Assembly (NCBI GenBank): GCA_032158295.1
Contig: CM063247.1
Location: 20,795,366-20,859,365, forward strand
Length of the DNA stretch: 64,000 bases
Direction of reading: 5' to 3'
Origin: Pycnopodia helianthoides
Taxonomy: Eukaryota; Echinodermata; Asteroidea; Forcipulatida; Asteriidae
Of the stretch, positions 9,365 to 22,200 are shown in pieces. The position numbers and the translations under genes were made by a program. The notes below the pieces were generated by a model. The model made no database searches, was not told the origin of the DNA, and saw only the letters and a program-made list of their open reading frames with translations. Each line of letters begins with the position of its first letter. The stretch's first letter is position 1.

Positions 9365-11560
9365 CCCAGCCCCGGAACCTGGTTCTCTACCCATACCCAT
9401 TTAACCTCCCAGTCCATTGTACAAGTCCTCTACACAGCTTAATCGTCCCATGCTTCACCACCCATCAGCCAACCGTGATAATAACAGTACAAGTCCATTT
9501 CCACTACCCTAACCCCAAACCTTCATCCTGGCCGAGCGACAGTCCAGCATCCTTCCGGCCCATCACCCCTACAATCACCCCATGCCCATCACCCTAAGCC
9601 AATCAACCCTACCATCACCCCAAGCCCATAACCCAAAACCCATCACCCCGAGCCAATCACCCAAGGCCCATCCACCCCTGTCCAGCCCCAAGCCAATCAC
9701 CCCAACCCCATTACCCCGATCCCATCACCCCCAGCCCATCACCCCAAGCCGATCACCCAAAGCCCATCACCCCAAGCCCATTACCCCTACCATCACCTTA
9801 CAATCACACCAAGCCCATCCACCCCAAGCCCCGTCACCCCCAGCCCTAACTACCCCTACCAACATACCAAGCCCATCACCCCAAGCCCATCACCCCAAGC
9901 CCATCACCCCCTACCGTCACCCCAAGCTCATCACCCCGAACCCATCACCCCTACCTTCACCCCTAACCCATCACCCCATGCCCATCACCCCTACCATCAC
10001 CCAAAGCCCATCACCCCAAGCCCGTTACCCCAAGCCCGTCACCCCACGCCCATATTACCCCTACTCTAACCCCAAGCCCATCAACCCTACCGTCGCCCCA
10101 AGCCCAATACCCCTACCATCACCCCAAGCCCATCACCCCTACCGTCACCCCAAGCCAATCACCCAACCCCATTACCCCGATCCCATCACCCCAGCCCATC
10201 ACCCCAAGCCGATCACCCAAAGCCCATCACCCCAAGCCCATTACCCCTACCATCACCTTACAATCACACCAAGCCCATCCACCCCAAGCCCCGTCACCCC
10301 CAGCCCTAACTACCCCTACCAACATACCAAGCCCATCACCCCAAGCCCATCACCCCAAGCCCATCACCCCCTACCGTCACCCCAAGCTCATCACCCCGAA
10401 CCCATCACCCCTACCTTCACCCCTAACCCATCACCCCATGCCCATCACCCCTACCATCACCCAAAGCCCATCACCCCAAGCCCGTTACCCCAAGCCCGTC
10501 ACCCCACGCCCATATTACCCCTACTCTAACCCCAAGCCCATCAACCCTACCGTCGCCCCAAGCCCAATACCCCTACCATCACCCCAAGCCCATCACCCCT
10601 ACCGTCACCCCAAGCCCATCAACCCAAGCCCATCACCCCAATCCCATCACTCTTACCATCACCCCAAGCTCATCACCCCTACCCCATCACCCAAAGCCCA
10701 TCACCCCTACTATCACCCAAAGCCCGTCACCCCAAGCCCATCACCCCCAAGCCCGTCACCCCAAGCTCGTCACCCCTACCATCACCCCAAGCCCATCACC
10801 CCAAGCCCCCATCACCCCAAGCCCCCATCACCCCAAGCCCATCACCCCCTACCGTCACCCCAAGCTCATCACCCCGAACCCTTAACCCTTACATCACCCC
10901 TAACCCATCACCCCTTGCCAATCACCCCTACCATCACCCAAAGCCCATCACCCCAAGCCCGTTACCCCAAGCCCGTCACCCCACGCCCATATTACCCCTA
11001 CCATCACCCAAAGCCCATCAACCCTACCGTCGCCCCAAGCCCAATACCCCTACCATCACCCTAAGCTCATCACCCCTACCGTCACCCCAAGCCCATCAAC
11101 CCAAACCCATCACCCCAATCCCATCACTCTTACCATCACCCCAAGCTCACACCCCTACCATCACCCCTAGCCCATCACCCAAAGCCAATCACAACTACTA
11201 TCACCCAAAGCCTGTCACCCCAAGCCCATCACCCCCAAGCCCGTCACCCCAAGCTCGTCACCCCTACCATCACCCCAAGCCCATCACCCCAAGCCCTCAT
11301 CACCCCAAGCCCATCACCCGAGCCCGTCACCCAAAGGCCATACCCCTACCATCACCCCAAGCCCGTCAGCCCAAGCCCATCACCCCTAGCAAACCCCAAC
11401 CCAAGCCCGTCACCCCAAACCCACCATCCAACCCAAGCCCATCACCCCAAGCCCAGCACCCCTACCATCACCCCAAGCCCATACCCCAAGCCCACCCCTA
11501 TCACCCAAGCCTTCAGCCCACCCCACTGGCCGACTGACTGCCTCACAATTTCCCAGCCCA
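9365..11560. repeat. C-rich minisatellite (CCCATCACCCCAAG-type) with higher-order copies
   Basis: About 2.2 kb, almost free of G on the + strand, built from ~14-base units CCCATCACCCCAAG with variants such as CCCCTACCATCA and CCCCTACCGTCA. A ~460-bp block at about 9.70-10.16 kb recurs from about 10.16 kb (for example 9801 and 10261 start the same sequence), and a third diverged copy starts near 10.84 kb. Long frames rich in Pro, Ser and His across it are a result of the lack of stop codons and are not genes. The minus strand has many GGGG runs. Confidence 0.9.
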
Positions 11561-11778
11561 TCACCCCAAGCCCTCATCAGCCCAGCCCCCTGGCTGACTG
11601 ACTGCCCAGCATACTCCCTGGCTCCTCAGCACTTAGAAATTTTACTCCCCAATCTTAGCTCCAAGGCCCTTGGTCAACTCTCAGATCAGCCGAAAATCCA
11701 AGGGTATAGCCAGGGAAATATTTTTCTGAAAATTTTTCTAAGTTAGGCCATTCTAATATTCATCAGGTCAAAAACCGT

Positions 11779-11860
11779 TAAAATTTTAAGAAAGCTCAGT
11801 AGCAGAGCGGTAAGGGAGAGTGCTTACTGAGCTGAAGGTACCAGGTTCAAGCCCTGCCCA
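11779..11860 (+). repeat. tRNA-like SINE head
   Basis: TAGCAGAGCGGTAAGG resembles a pol III A box and GGTTCAAGCCC a B box, about 50 bases apart. The acceptor stem does not pair, so this is tRNA-derived and not a tRNA gene. It faces a second tRNA-like head at 11904-11990 on the other strand. Confidence 0.55.
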
Positions 11861-11903
11861 TTTTTACAAGAAATTTAAAAAAAGTTCTTTTTTACTGGTA
11901 AAA

Positions 11904-11990
11904 AAGGGGCCAGCCAGGATTTGAACCGCCGAGCTCACAGCTCCAGAATTCTGGGAGCTGTGAGCTAGCCCACTGGGCTAAATCGCCGCT
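11904..11990 (-). repeat. tRNA-like SINE head, minus strand
   Basis: Read in reverse, TTTAGCCCAGTGGGCTAGC is an A-box region and GGTTCAAATCC a B box, and the spacer can fold (AGCTCACAGCTC against GAGCTGTGAGCT). The pair with 11779-11860 is convergent, with an AT-rich spacer between. Confidence 0.55.
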
Positions 11991-12070
11991 TGAAAAAAAT
12001 CGCTCGGAAGTTATATATAAACCTTAGGATGGATGGGTCAAATAAAAAAAAAATAATGAGATGCGCCCTA

Positions 12071-12090
12071 TGACCTATGACCTTTGACCT
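12071..12090 (-). promoter_or_regulatory. Triple AGGTCA half-site array (DR1 spacing)
   Basis: On the minus strand three AGGTCA half-sites follow one another with single-base spacers, giving two overlapping perfect DR1 elements of the RXR/HNF4 type. No promoter is evident nearby, so it may be fortuitous or part of a repeat. Confidence 0.45.
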
Positions 12091-12577
12091 CAGCATGAGC
12101 TAGGAAAGAAAATGACGAATTGTTTGTTGTCCGTTTAAAAATAATTTATTCATACCATTTTAAAAAAGAGCAAAAAACAACACACAACTATCCCAAATTT
12201 GTGTCGCAAGTTAACTTTAAGACTACAAACCTTAAAAGTAGTTAAACATTAAAAAACTACAAAATAAACAAGAACAAATTTTTAACAGAGTAATAAGCCT
12301 TATACAGAGTAATAAACCTTAAATAACATTACGTCATTTGTCGTTTGAGTAGGGCGCCCTCAACTAAGGGCAAAAGAAGGCTGCTCATCCACTGCGATGC
12401 GCATACAGTCATCGTTTTACCTCTATGACGTTACTGCATAACGTCTATTGGTCCTTTATTTTAAATACTAATTATACTTCATAACTTGTCTTTCTTATCA
12501 AAAGAATCAATTTTTAAAGCAAAAATAAGATCCACATCATCTTAAAATGAACAAAATACACTATTTCTACTTTCCAA

Positions 12578-12916
12578 TGGGTACTATCAGGATTGGTAGA
12601 GCTGACAAAATAGTCGCATACAGTGTTCATGTTTTTGTGTGATCAACCACATGAAATAAAAAATCGGTTGTAGTGAAAATAGTGGAAAACCATGCTTACT
12701 TTTCAGCACGTAAACACATTGTCCTTAAATTTTGTTGTAACAACTGAAATTGCGATTTGTTTAGGTTCTCAGCTAGTTTTCTAGATCATGACTTCATTTC
12801 AGAGGGTAACATTCCACATACAAAATTATAGTATGAACTTCATAATCAGTAAGCTTTCAGAGTAAAATTCAACAGTGATGTTTTTTATCTTTACCAATCC
12901 TGTATAACACCTTTAA
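12578..12916. mobile_element. MITE, family M3 (copy 1)
   Basis: The left end (ACTATCAGGATTGGTAGAGC) and right end (TTTACCAATCCTGTATAACA) are inverted. The interior matches 50961-51404 in reverse orientation (for example TATGAACTTCATAATCAG here and CTGATTATGAAGTTCATA there). No coding capacity. Confidence 0.7.
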
Positions 12917-12950
12917 AATATAAAAACAATAATAATTTACTTATCAGAGT

Positions 12951-13327
12951 TTAAAGGCAGGGTGTACTTTTGGTAATTACTCCCCAAGTTAATGGCCATA
13001 AAAACTTGCTTGATAAAGAGGACTGGAGAGCTGTTGATACAACAAGCATTATTAGAAATTACCCCATTGAAGTAATGTAGTTTTAAAGAAAGAGGTAATT
13101 TTCACCCCAAAATATGAATCTGAGAAAGGCTTCAGGCATAAAACCTTTCTCAGGACACAATTCTATGCAGCAAGAGTGGTTTTTTCTTTCATTATTTTCT
13201 TGCATCTTCAATGACCAATTCAATTGTGCCAAAATGTTCACAGGTTTGTTATTTTACGCATAATGATGGGATACATCAAGTGAGAATACTAGTCTTTGAC
13301 AATTACCAAAAGTATACCCTACCTTCA
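12951..13327. mobile_element. MITE, family M4 (copy 1)
   Basis: Inverted ends TTAAAGGCAGGGTGTACTTT and AAAGTATACCCTACCTTCAA, with inner motif TTTGGTAATTA/AATTACCAAA. A shorter relative lies at 42380-42662. Non-coding. Confidence 0.7.
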
Positions 13328-14479
13328 ATATACACTTTTTATTTCAATTCATAAAATGAGAACCTTTGTAAACTACACAGTGCTTGCAATACAAGTGCTT
13401 TATATGAACTATTATATACTTCAATATTCATAGCATAATGTATATTTTCAAATTTCCTCTGGTGTTTGCATAGAGGGCGCTACAACTATCTAGCCGTCAT
13501 TTTATTCATTCTGGATAAAATCAACTTCCTACACATGGCCCATAAATAATAGATTTCTTAGAGTGATATTTCTTATACACAGTTAAAGTGGTTTTATATT
13601 TATCAAAGATTACTTTAACTTTATTTCTTTATCCCCAAGTCAAATGTGGGATAATTCTGTCCCTTAAACACACTGATTTAATATTCACAAAATTTAATTA
13701 GATAATCATTTCTTCTTTTCCTTATCACAGTTCATGTATTACAAATAATACCTTACAGAAGTGAGGCTGCTTTTTTGCACGATTTAATAGATGCACCGAA
13801 CGCGTATAAAATGCATATTAACATTCAATCTCTGCAGCGCCCGTTCATGAAAGACAAAACAATATTTCCTTTTACCGACGTTACTGAAAATGTTATGAAA
13901 TTTAAATTTAGAAATTCCATTTAGAAAAATTAACTTATTAATGTTATTTATATTTTATTATAGCATCAATTTCTGAATGCAATTAAATGCGGTGCATACG
14001 TTAGAAAAAGTAATGTACACACTCATCTTGGTTAAGTTGTTAATAAAGACAGTTCCATATTCTTGTTTGTGATTCTTAAAACAACTTATGAATAATATTG
14101 TGCAGTTAATTTCCAACATCGAACTTGTTTCACATAATATAAATTATATTATCAATCTACATGTAGGCCTAGCAAACACTCACTCATTATATGTAAGGTT
14201 CATACTGGTGATGATAGTTTTTATTAGACTTTGTAAGTTGGAAAAGTGTTAATGTACATGTAGGCCTGTCTTTTAAGAGGGCTTAAACCCAAAAGAACCA
14301 CCCACCTTCGTGATGTAACATTTTCTAATAATTATCATCAAAATAACATTAATTTCACAAATAATATCATAGATAACCTTGTATATTTAGTTAATTACAA
14401 ATAAAATAACATTAATATTATTTCACTCCAATTCTCAACATGGATTATTTTTGTCTCACCTGTTACCCCTACTACATGG
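13328..14479. other. AT-rich intergenic interval
   Basis: No gene or clear repeat seen. It is AT-rich with scattered short inverted sequences. Confidence 0.4.
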
Positions 14480-14725
14480 AGTGTCATGGCTGAGCGCATA
14501 AGAACACCGGACTCAAGCTCTGGTGTTTCTGATAGGCAGAGTGTGTGTTCGAGTTCCGGTCGTGACACTTCTGTCCTTAAGCAAGACACTTAACCATTAT
14601 TGCTTCGTCCTTTGGATGGGACGTAAAGCCGTAGGTCCCGTGTGTTGTGTAATGCACGTAAAAAAAACCAGTTACACTTATCGCTAAGAGAAGGGGTTCG
14701 CCCCGGTGTTCCTGGTTTGATTGGC
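14480..14725 (+). mobile_element. tRNA-Leu(CAA)-derived SINE
   Basis: The head (14480-14569) folds as a tRNA: AGTGTCA pairs with TGACACT, and the anticodon arm CCGGA-CTCAAGC-TCTGG has a CAA anticodon. It lacks the usual GG of the D loop, so it is a SINE head and not a working tRNA gene. The body contains GCAAGACACTTAACC and GGATGGGACGTAAAGCC. This central domain occurs in SINEs of many animals; from memory it is like the Nin-type domain. The 3' end runs into the 727-bp satellite. Confidence 0.75.
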
Positions 14726-14738
14726 AGCATAATCATTG

Positions 14739-16937
14739 TTACTTGTCATTTTAATAAAAAAAAATCATCACAGGATATGTTAATTGTCTATTTCATTCAA
14801 AAGACATTGGTATATTTTCATTCAAAACCTAATTTAATTTGGATTGTTAGTAGATTGTTAGTAGAAGACTACAGAACCTTCATCGCTTATGTCAATTACA
14901 TTAACTAATAGACAAACGGCATACTGATAAACTACTGTAATTTTCTCTACTGATAAAAATACCAATATGCTACTTTGTAATCTGGTCATTTGTTTTACTC
15001 TTACTAAACCATAGAAATTATTTCTTTTCCAATGTTAGTGGTGAGATTTAATTCAATAATAAATCAATCATTATAAATTGTTATGTAATTTGTTGTCAAC
15101 AAAGCCCTAACTACAAATTGTCTTTACATATTTTTTTAAATACATTTCATGGTTTATATATATTTTCATAATTGTTGTCATTCATTCCTTGTGTGACCAC
15201 CCAATTCTGTAACTGTTTCACCCCGTGTCTTGGTATTGAAATAATCTTAATACTTAGGAAAACTTGTCATATTTCAATTTTTATGATTGTGTTTCTTATT
15301 AGTAGTCTACCTGTATAGATAAATATGTAAATGCTTTTATTTTTTATAGCAAGTATCTAGTGCAATTGAAACATTTTTTTATATTTATTATGCATTTCTA
15401 ATTTATAAATTGTGATTTGTATTCAGACTACTATACTATTATGCTACTGGTTATGTGGTCATTTGTTACTTGTCATTTTAATTAAAAAAAATCATCACAG
15501 GATATGTTAATTGTCTATTTCATTCAAAAGACATTGGTATATTTTCATTCAAAACCTAATTTAATTTGGATTGTTAGTAGATTGTTAGTAGAAGACTACA
15601 GAACCTTCATCGCTTATGTCAATTACATTAACTAATAGACAAACGGCATACTGATAAACTACTGTAATTTTCTCTACTGATTAAAATACCAATATGCTAC
15701 TTTGTAATCTGGTCATTTGTTTTACTCTTACTAAACCATAGAAATTATTTCTTTTCCAATGTTAGTGGTGAGATTTAATTCAATAATAAATCAATCGTTA
15801 TAAATTGTTATGTAATTTGTTGTCAACAAAGCCCTAACTACAAATTGTCTATACATATTTTTTTAATACATTTCATGGTTTATATATATTTTCATAATTA
15901 TTATCATTCATTCCTTGTGTGACCACCCAATTTTGTAACTGTTTCACCCCGTGTCTTGGTATTGAAATAACCTTAATACTTAGGAAAACTTGTCATATTT
16001 CAATTTTTATGATTGTGTTTCTTATCAGTAGTCTACCTGTATAGATAAATATGTAAATGCTTTTATTTTTTATAGCAAGTATCTAGTGCAATTGAAACAT
16101 TTTTTTTATATTTATTATGCATTTCTAATTTATAAATTGTGATTTGTATTCAGACTAATATACTATTATGCTACTGGTTATGTGGTCATTTGTTACTTGT
16201 CATTTTAATAAAAAAAATCATCACAGGATATGTTAATTGTCTATTTCATTCAAAAGACATTGGTATATTTTCATTCAAAACCTAATTTAATTTGGATTGT
16301 TAGTAGATTGTTAGTAGAAGGCTACAGAACCTTCATCGCTTATGTCAATTACATTAACTAATAGACAAACGGCATACTGATAAACTACTGTAATTTTCTC
16401 TACTGATTAAAATACCAATATGCTACTTTGTAATCTGGTCATTTGTTTTACTCTTACTAAACCATAGAAATTATTTCTTTTCCAATGTTAGTGGTGAGAT
16501 TTAATTCAATAATAAATCAATCATTATAAATTGTTATGTAATTTGTTGTCAACAAAGCCCTAACTACAAATTGTCTATACATATTTTGTGAAATACATTT
16601 CATGGTTTACATATATTTTCATAATTATTATCATTCATTCCTTGTGTGACCACCCAATTCTGTAACTGTTTCACCCCGTGTCTTGGTATTGAAATAACCT
16701 TAATACTTAGGAAAACTTGTCATATTTCAATTTTTATGATTGTGTTTCTTATCAGTAGTCTACCTGTATAGATAAATATGTAAATGCTTTTATTTTTTAT
16801 AGCAAGTATCTAGTGCAATTGAAACATTTTTTAATATTTATTATGCATTTCTAATTTATAAATTGTGATTTGTATTCAGACTACTATACTATTATGCTAC
16901 TGGTTATTTGGTCATGTGTTACTTGTCATTTTAATCA
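14739..16937. repeat. Satellite: three head-to-tail copies of a 727-bp unit
   Basis: The motif TTACTTGTCATTTTAAT starts copies at 14739, 15466 and 16193 and recurs at 16919, giving periods of 727, 727 and 726. Copies are very similar; differences are single bases and homopolymer changes. The unit is AT-rich and non-coding. The array begins directly after the SINE at 14480-14725. Confidence 0.95.
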
Positions 16938-17690
16938 AATCATAGAAGTTATTGATTTTCAGATTCGAACGAAGATTTGTAATACATAAATCATATAAAT
17001 TTATTTTTGTAAAACAAATTTTGATGTCAACAAAGCCCCATCTACTAATTAATTAATATAAAGAATAATATCAGTGGTTTATAAACGAATATTTTATTAC
17101 CATTAATTTTGTGTTTGATCCCCTTACTTTGTAACTTTTGGGTTGCAGGAAAAGTATTCCCCCCCACCATATTAATATTATGTTTTTGTTGTTCAGTGTT
17201 TTTGTTTAAGCCTTAGGCCTATATCTATTATATATATTTTCTAAATTTATGCATACATTATACTCTTGTTACTTGTTAAATTTTGTAACACAATCCAGTG
17301 CATTTTCACAGGTCTTTGAGACAAACAATAACGTATTTGTCCTATATAAGATGAAAACTATTATTTGCCGCAATAAAAAGAAGTTGATGACTTTATGTCC
17401 GCACGACTCACGCTCTAACCCATCAGCAGCAGCCTCACTTCTGTACTTAACGCAATCTTGTTTATTACAAAACTAGAGTATACTTATTTGGGGGCCAAAA
17501 CTACCACATCAAAGTTACTGTATACACCACTGATAAAGTTTAACATTACAAATAGTAATGCAGAACATGCAGAACAGTCATCTCAAAAAGGACCAATAAC
17601 CTTATATTAAAAATATAAAATATTTGATAAGTACACCATTGCAAGCATTTTAATTTAGTCAGTTTTAATTTTTGCCAATATCATCCTGGT
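16938..17690. other. AT-rich interval after the satellite
   Basis: No gene supported. A diverged partial unit of the 727-bp satellite seems to continue to about 17060 (TGATGTCAACAAAGCCC is shared). Confidence 0.4.
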
Positions 17691-17704
17691 CAGGTTAGTC
17701 TAAA

Positions 17705-18080
17705 GCAGGGCCACCACGAGCAGGTCCCAGGATACCAGCCCCAACACGCTTTACTGAATCAGGCAGGGCCTTCATACTCTTTTCAGAGCGTCCAGTCCAC
17801 GCGCTATTATGCATAGCACGCCCCCTACTCCTACTAACGCGGTCCCTAGCCCCACGGCCTAGACTAGGAACTACTTCCGTTGGTCAACCATTTGTGATCA
17901 CACCAGTACCATCCTCGCCGGTCGAGGAGCCTGATGCACCTTTAAGATCAACCACCAGCTGTTACCCTGGCCAGAAGTGAAACCCCACATGCCACGATCA
18001 TGTGTCCAAGTCCCATTTCGCAATTAAGTTCGGAATTTCCCGTGATTTACCACCATATGATTCCAAACTATTCGAATCTC
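17705..18080 (-). pseudogene. Possible broken coding stretch, unrecognised
   Basis: This segment is GC-richer than its surroundings. In one minus-strand frame ~125 codons are broken by only three internal stops (TGA 17998, then TAA and TGA) before a terminal TAA. The last 54 codons are open and read like protein: GRGARDRVSRSRGRAMHNSA, then SVKRVGAGILGPARGGPALD. No family is recognised; a retroelement structural gene is one option. It abuts the 20-bp minisatellite, which continues the same frame. Weak evidence. Confidence 0.25.
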
Positions 18081-18378
18081 CGCACCACTTATCGAATCTC
18101 CGCACTACCAATCGAAGCTCCGCACCACCAATCGAATCTCCGCACCACCAATCGAACCTCCGCACCACCAATCGAACCTCCGCCCAACCAATCGAATCTT
18201 CGCCCAACCAATCGAATCTCCGCACCACCAATTGAATCTCCCCACTACCAATCGAACCTCCGCACCACCAATCGAACCTCCGCCCAACCAATCGAATCTT
18301 CGCACCACAAATCGAATCTCCGCACCACCAATCGAACCTCCGCCCAACCAATCGAATCTCCGCACCACCAATCGAAAC
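18066..18378. repeat. 20-bp minisatellite (about 15 copies)
   Basis: Tandem units CCGCACCACCAATCGAATCT with variants (CGCCCAACC, CGAACCT, CACAAATCG). The period of 20 makes all frames cycle through each other, so the long frames on both strands here are by-products. Confidence 0.9.
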
Positions 18379-19032
18379 CTCTCAAATTTTAGTTTAAAAA
18401 ACGCGTATGTGCTTGCTTGCAATGGTGTACTTATTTACAAGATGTTAACTGTACAGTGCTGCCAAAACAGCCCACTATACGACGAATACAGAAAACAGAA
18501 AATATCAAACTATTAAACACACCTGCAATATCTTACAGTTTAAGACAACAAACTGCTTGTTGTACATTCATGATTGCTAGATGAACACCTAAGATATCTT
18601 GATGATACTGATGTTTACATATGCGTTGCTCTCCTTTATACCCTGTAGCCTTCAAGATGTCAGTGGAGGTGATTCTCTCTGCACTTGTTTTTAGAGAACT
18701 AGTAGTTACATCTATTGCTCTGAAAGGTCAAGTGTTGAGAAATTGCATTCAAGTTAACAATTGCAATGTGCAAAACCCCTCGCAGGGGTGATCAAAAATG
18801 ATGAGGACCCAGTGATGGATTGTATTTTTTTTTCAGTGTGACAAGTAATTTTTTGTTTATTTACCTTTTTTTAACAAATTTCTTTTCTTATCCTTTGTTT
18901 TCGTTACAAGTAAACCATAGGCCTAGTACTCTGTCAGGATGTTTAAAAAGTAATTTGTTTTTGAAGCTACAAACATTTGTTGTCTTCTTTCTATTATCTT
19001 TTCAGGGAAGATATATGGTGGAATTTGTGTAG
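18379..19032. other. Interval without supported genes
   Basis: Short open frames only. Nothing recognised. Confidence 0.35.
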
Positions 19033-19281
19033 CTTAATGATCTCTCTATTCCCTGATTAGGAGAGTACAATAAGTAGGACAAGGTTAAACCGTAGTCAAC
19101 AAAACACTTTTTTCAAATCAATCATCATTCTAGTACATTGATTGATGCACCTTGTGAAAGCTGAAAAAGGTGGAAAATATTATTTTCTGTTGAAATCAGA
19201 CCAACTATAAACATTCTGCACAATTATTACAGAGCTCCAATTGGGTTAGGGGATTGAAAAGTAAAGTTGTTGGGATCTCAC

Positions 19282-22200
19282 CTTTTACTGCAGAGCGCAG
19301 CTCCTACATTTTAGGCTGGTCTTGCACATCTACTTGTTGACTGATAGATGTCTTTGGAGATGCTAAGTCTGACTTCAAAACAAACAAAATGTACAACTTT
19401 AGTATTTTATAACATTAACCAAGACTAATTTTGAAAGGTAGTGTATTGTGATAAACTATAGTAAGATTAGAAAAAAGAATGTGGCCCATCAGAAAAAGAT
19501 GCAAGTAGGATGTAATTTGCTGGGTATTTTCTTGGTCGTGGGCTACTTACTACGCATACTCTCCCAAAAACCTGATTCATTGGGGGGGGGGGGTACAAAG
19601 CCTGTGTAATGTGCACAAAGAGGTACTACATATGTGTGGGAGGGGGTCACACCACATTGGAAGGTGCTAAGATGAGGGACATTATATGCCCCCCCCCCCT
19701 CTTGATTTGACAAGTGGGCGCCAAGCTGTGGATTCTGAGACAGTTATCATTATCACTTTATTTACACATAATTTTTTTGTTACACTCAACTGGGACACCC
19801 ACCTGGACTACTTTGGAGTGTTTCGTATGCATCGAAGGTGAAGTACAGTGCAGTTGCTCTGATTTCATTACAGGCTTGCCTGTTTATTTGCATCCTACTA
19901 CACATTCAAAGAGTACGAACCAGAAGCTAGTACCAGATTGGAATTCATGCAAAGGTATTTTGAGTTAGGGGATTAATATTAAAAGTAAAGTTGTTGGGAT
20001 CTCACCTTTTACTGTAGAGCGCACCTCCTACATTTTAGGCTGGTCTTGGACATCTACTTGCTGACTGATAGATGTCTTTGGAGATGCTAAGTCTGATTTC
20101 AAAACAAACAAAATGCACAATTTTAGTGTTTTATAACATTACCCATTAATAAAAGTTAGTTTCAGATAATTTGCATTTCAATAAGATGAGGGACATTATG
20201 GCCCCTCCCCCCTCTTGATTTGGCAAGTGGGCGCCAAGCTGTGGATTATGAGACAATTATCATTATCACTTTATTTACATAACTTTTTGTTACACTCAAC
20301 AAGGACATCCGTTCGGACTGCTGTGGAGTGTTTCGTATGCATCGAAGGTGAAGTACAGTGCAGTTGTTCTGATTTCATTACAGGGCTTGCCTGTTTATTT
20401 TCATCCTACTACACATTCAGCTTGGAGTACCAACCAGAAGCTGTTACCAGATTGGAATTCATGCAAAGGTATTTTGAGTTAGGGGATTAATATTAAAAGT
20501 AAAGTTGTTGGGATCTCACCTTTTACTGTAAAGCGCAGCTCCTACATTTTAGGCTGGTCTTGGACATCTTCTTGTTGACTGATAGATGTCTTTGGAGATG
20601 CTAAGTCTGACTTCAAAACAAACAAAATGCACAATTTTAGTGTTTTATAACATTACCCATTAATAAAACAGTTAGTTTCAGATAATTTGCATTTCAATAA
20701 GATGAGGGACATTATATGGCCCCTCCCCCCTCTTGATTTGGCAAGTGGGTGCAAGCTGTGGATTATGAGACAGTTATCATTATCACTTTATTTTCACATA
20801 ATTTTTTTGCTACACTCAACAAGGACATTCGTTCGGACTGCTGTGGAGTGTTTTGTATGCATCGAAGGTGAAGTACAGTGCAGTTGTTCTGATTTCATTA
20901 CAGGGCTTGCCTGTTTATTTGCGTCCTACTACACATTCAAAGAGTACCAACCAGAAGCTGCTACCAGATTGGAATTCGAGCAAAGGTATTTTGAGTTAGG
21001 GATTAATATTAAAAGTAAAGTTGTTGGGATCTCACCTTTTACTGTAGAGCGCACCTCCTACATTTTAGGCTGGTCTTGGACATCTACTTGTTGACTGATA
21101 GATGTCTTTGGAGATGTGCTAAATCTGATTTCAAAACAAACAAAATGCACAATTTTAGTGTTTTATAACATTACCCATCAATAAAACAGTTTCAGATAAT
21201 TTGCATTTCAATCAATCAACAAATAAATGAAGACAAAACATTGAAAGCTGCAACATAATGGTTTATATATGAGCTCCCAGTGTGTACAATTATAGTCTGA
21301 TAGTTGATTGTTAATTAGAGTTGATTGTGTACAGTCCAGTAGCACGAGAGTAGCAGTACATTTATTTACAGTATATCACTGCATGCGGCAACAATGTCAA
21401 TTGATTTAACAAGTATTAATGAGGAGGTATTTTTGTCTCTTTGTGGCTGTTTTGGATACAGGTTACATCTACAGCCTCAGACATAGAAATGAATCTGCTT
21501 GACACTCCAAGACTAATTTTGAAAGGTAGTGTATTGTATACAACTGTAGTAAATTAAGAAAAAAGAATGTGGCCCATCAGAAAAAGATGCAAGTAGGATG
21601 TAATTTGCTGGGTGTTTTCTTGGTTGTGGGCTACTTACTACGCATACTCTCCCAAAAACCTGATTCATTGGGGGGGGGGGGGTTAAAGAGCCTGTGTAAT
21701 GTGCACAAAGAGGTACTACATATGTGTGGGAGGGGGTCACACCACATTGGAAGGTGCTAAGATGAGGGACATTATATGCCCCCCCCCCTCTTGATTTGGC
21801 AAGTGGGCGCCAAGCTGTGGATTCTGAGACAGTTATCATTATCACTTTATTTCCACATAATTTTTTGTTACACTCAACAAGGACATCCATTCGGACTGCT
21901 GTGGAGTGTTTCCTATGCATCGAAGGTGAAGTACAGTGCAGTTGCTCTGATTTCATTACAGGGCTTGCCTGTTTATTTGCATCCTACTACACATTCAAAG
22001 AGTACCAACCAGAAGCTACTACCAGATTGGAATTCATGCAAAGGTATTTTGAGTTAGGGGATTAATATTAAAAGTAAAGTTGTTGGGATCTCACCTTTTA
22101 CTGTAGAGCGCACCTCCTACATTTTAGGCTGGTCTTGGACATCTACTTGTTGACTGATAGATGTCTTTGGAGATGCTAAGTCTGATTTCAAAACAAACAA

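Noticed and set aside
9582..11064. Long Pro/Ser/His-rich open frames (315 and 208 codons)
   Set aside because: They follow the minisatellite, use every frame equally and owe their length to the lack of T-rich stop codons in C-rich repeats.
14480..14569. Functional tRNA-Leu(CAA) gene
   Set aside because: Stems pair well, but the D loop lacks the GG pair and the sequence runs into a SINE body.
17998..18516. Overlapping open frames on both strands, 77-130 codons
   Set aside because: A 20-base period without stop codons keeps all frames open; text is purely repetitive (RTTNRTSAPPIE and its reverse).
21513..21956. Minus-strand 147-codon frame in array 2
   Set aside because: It runs across modules A, B and C, through a G run of variable length that changes the frame between copies, and through their splice sites. 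Other copies are shorter or broken.
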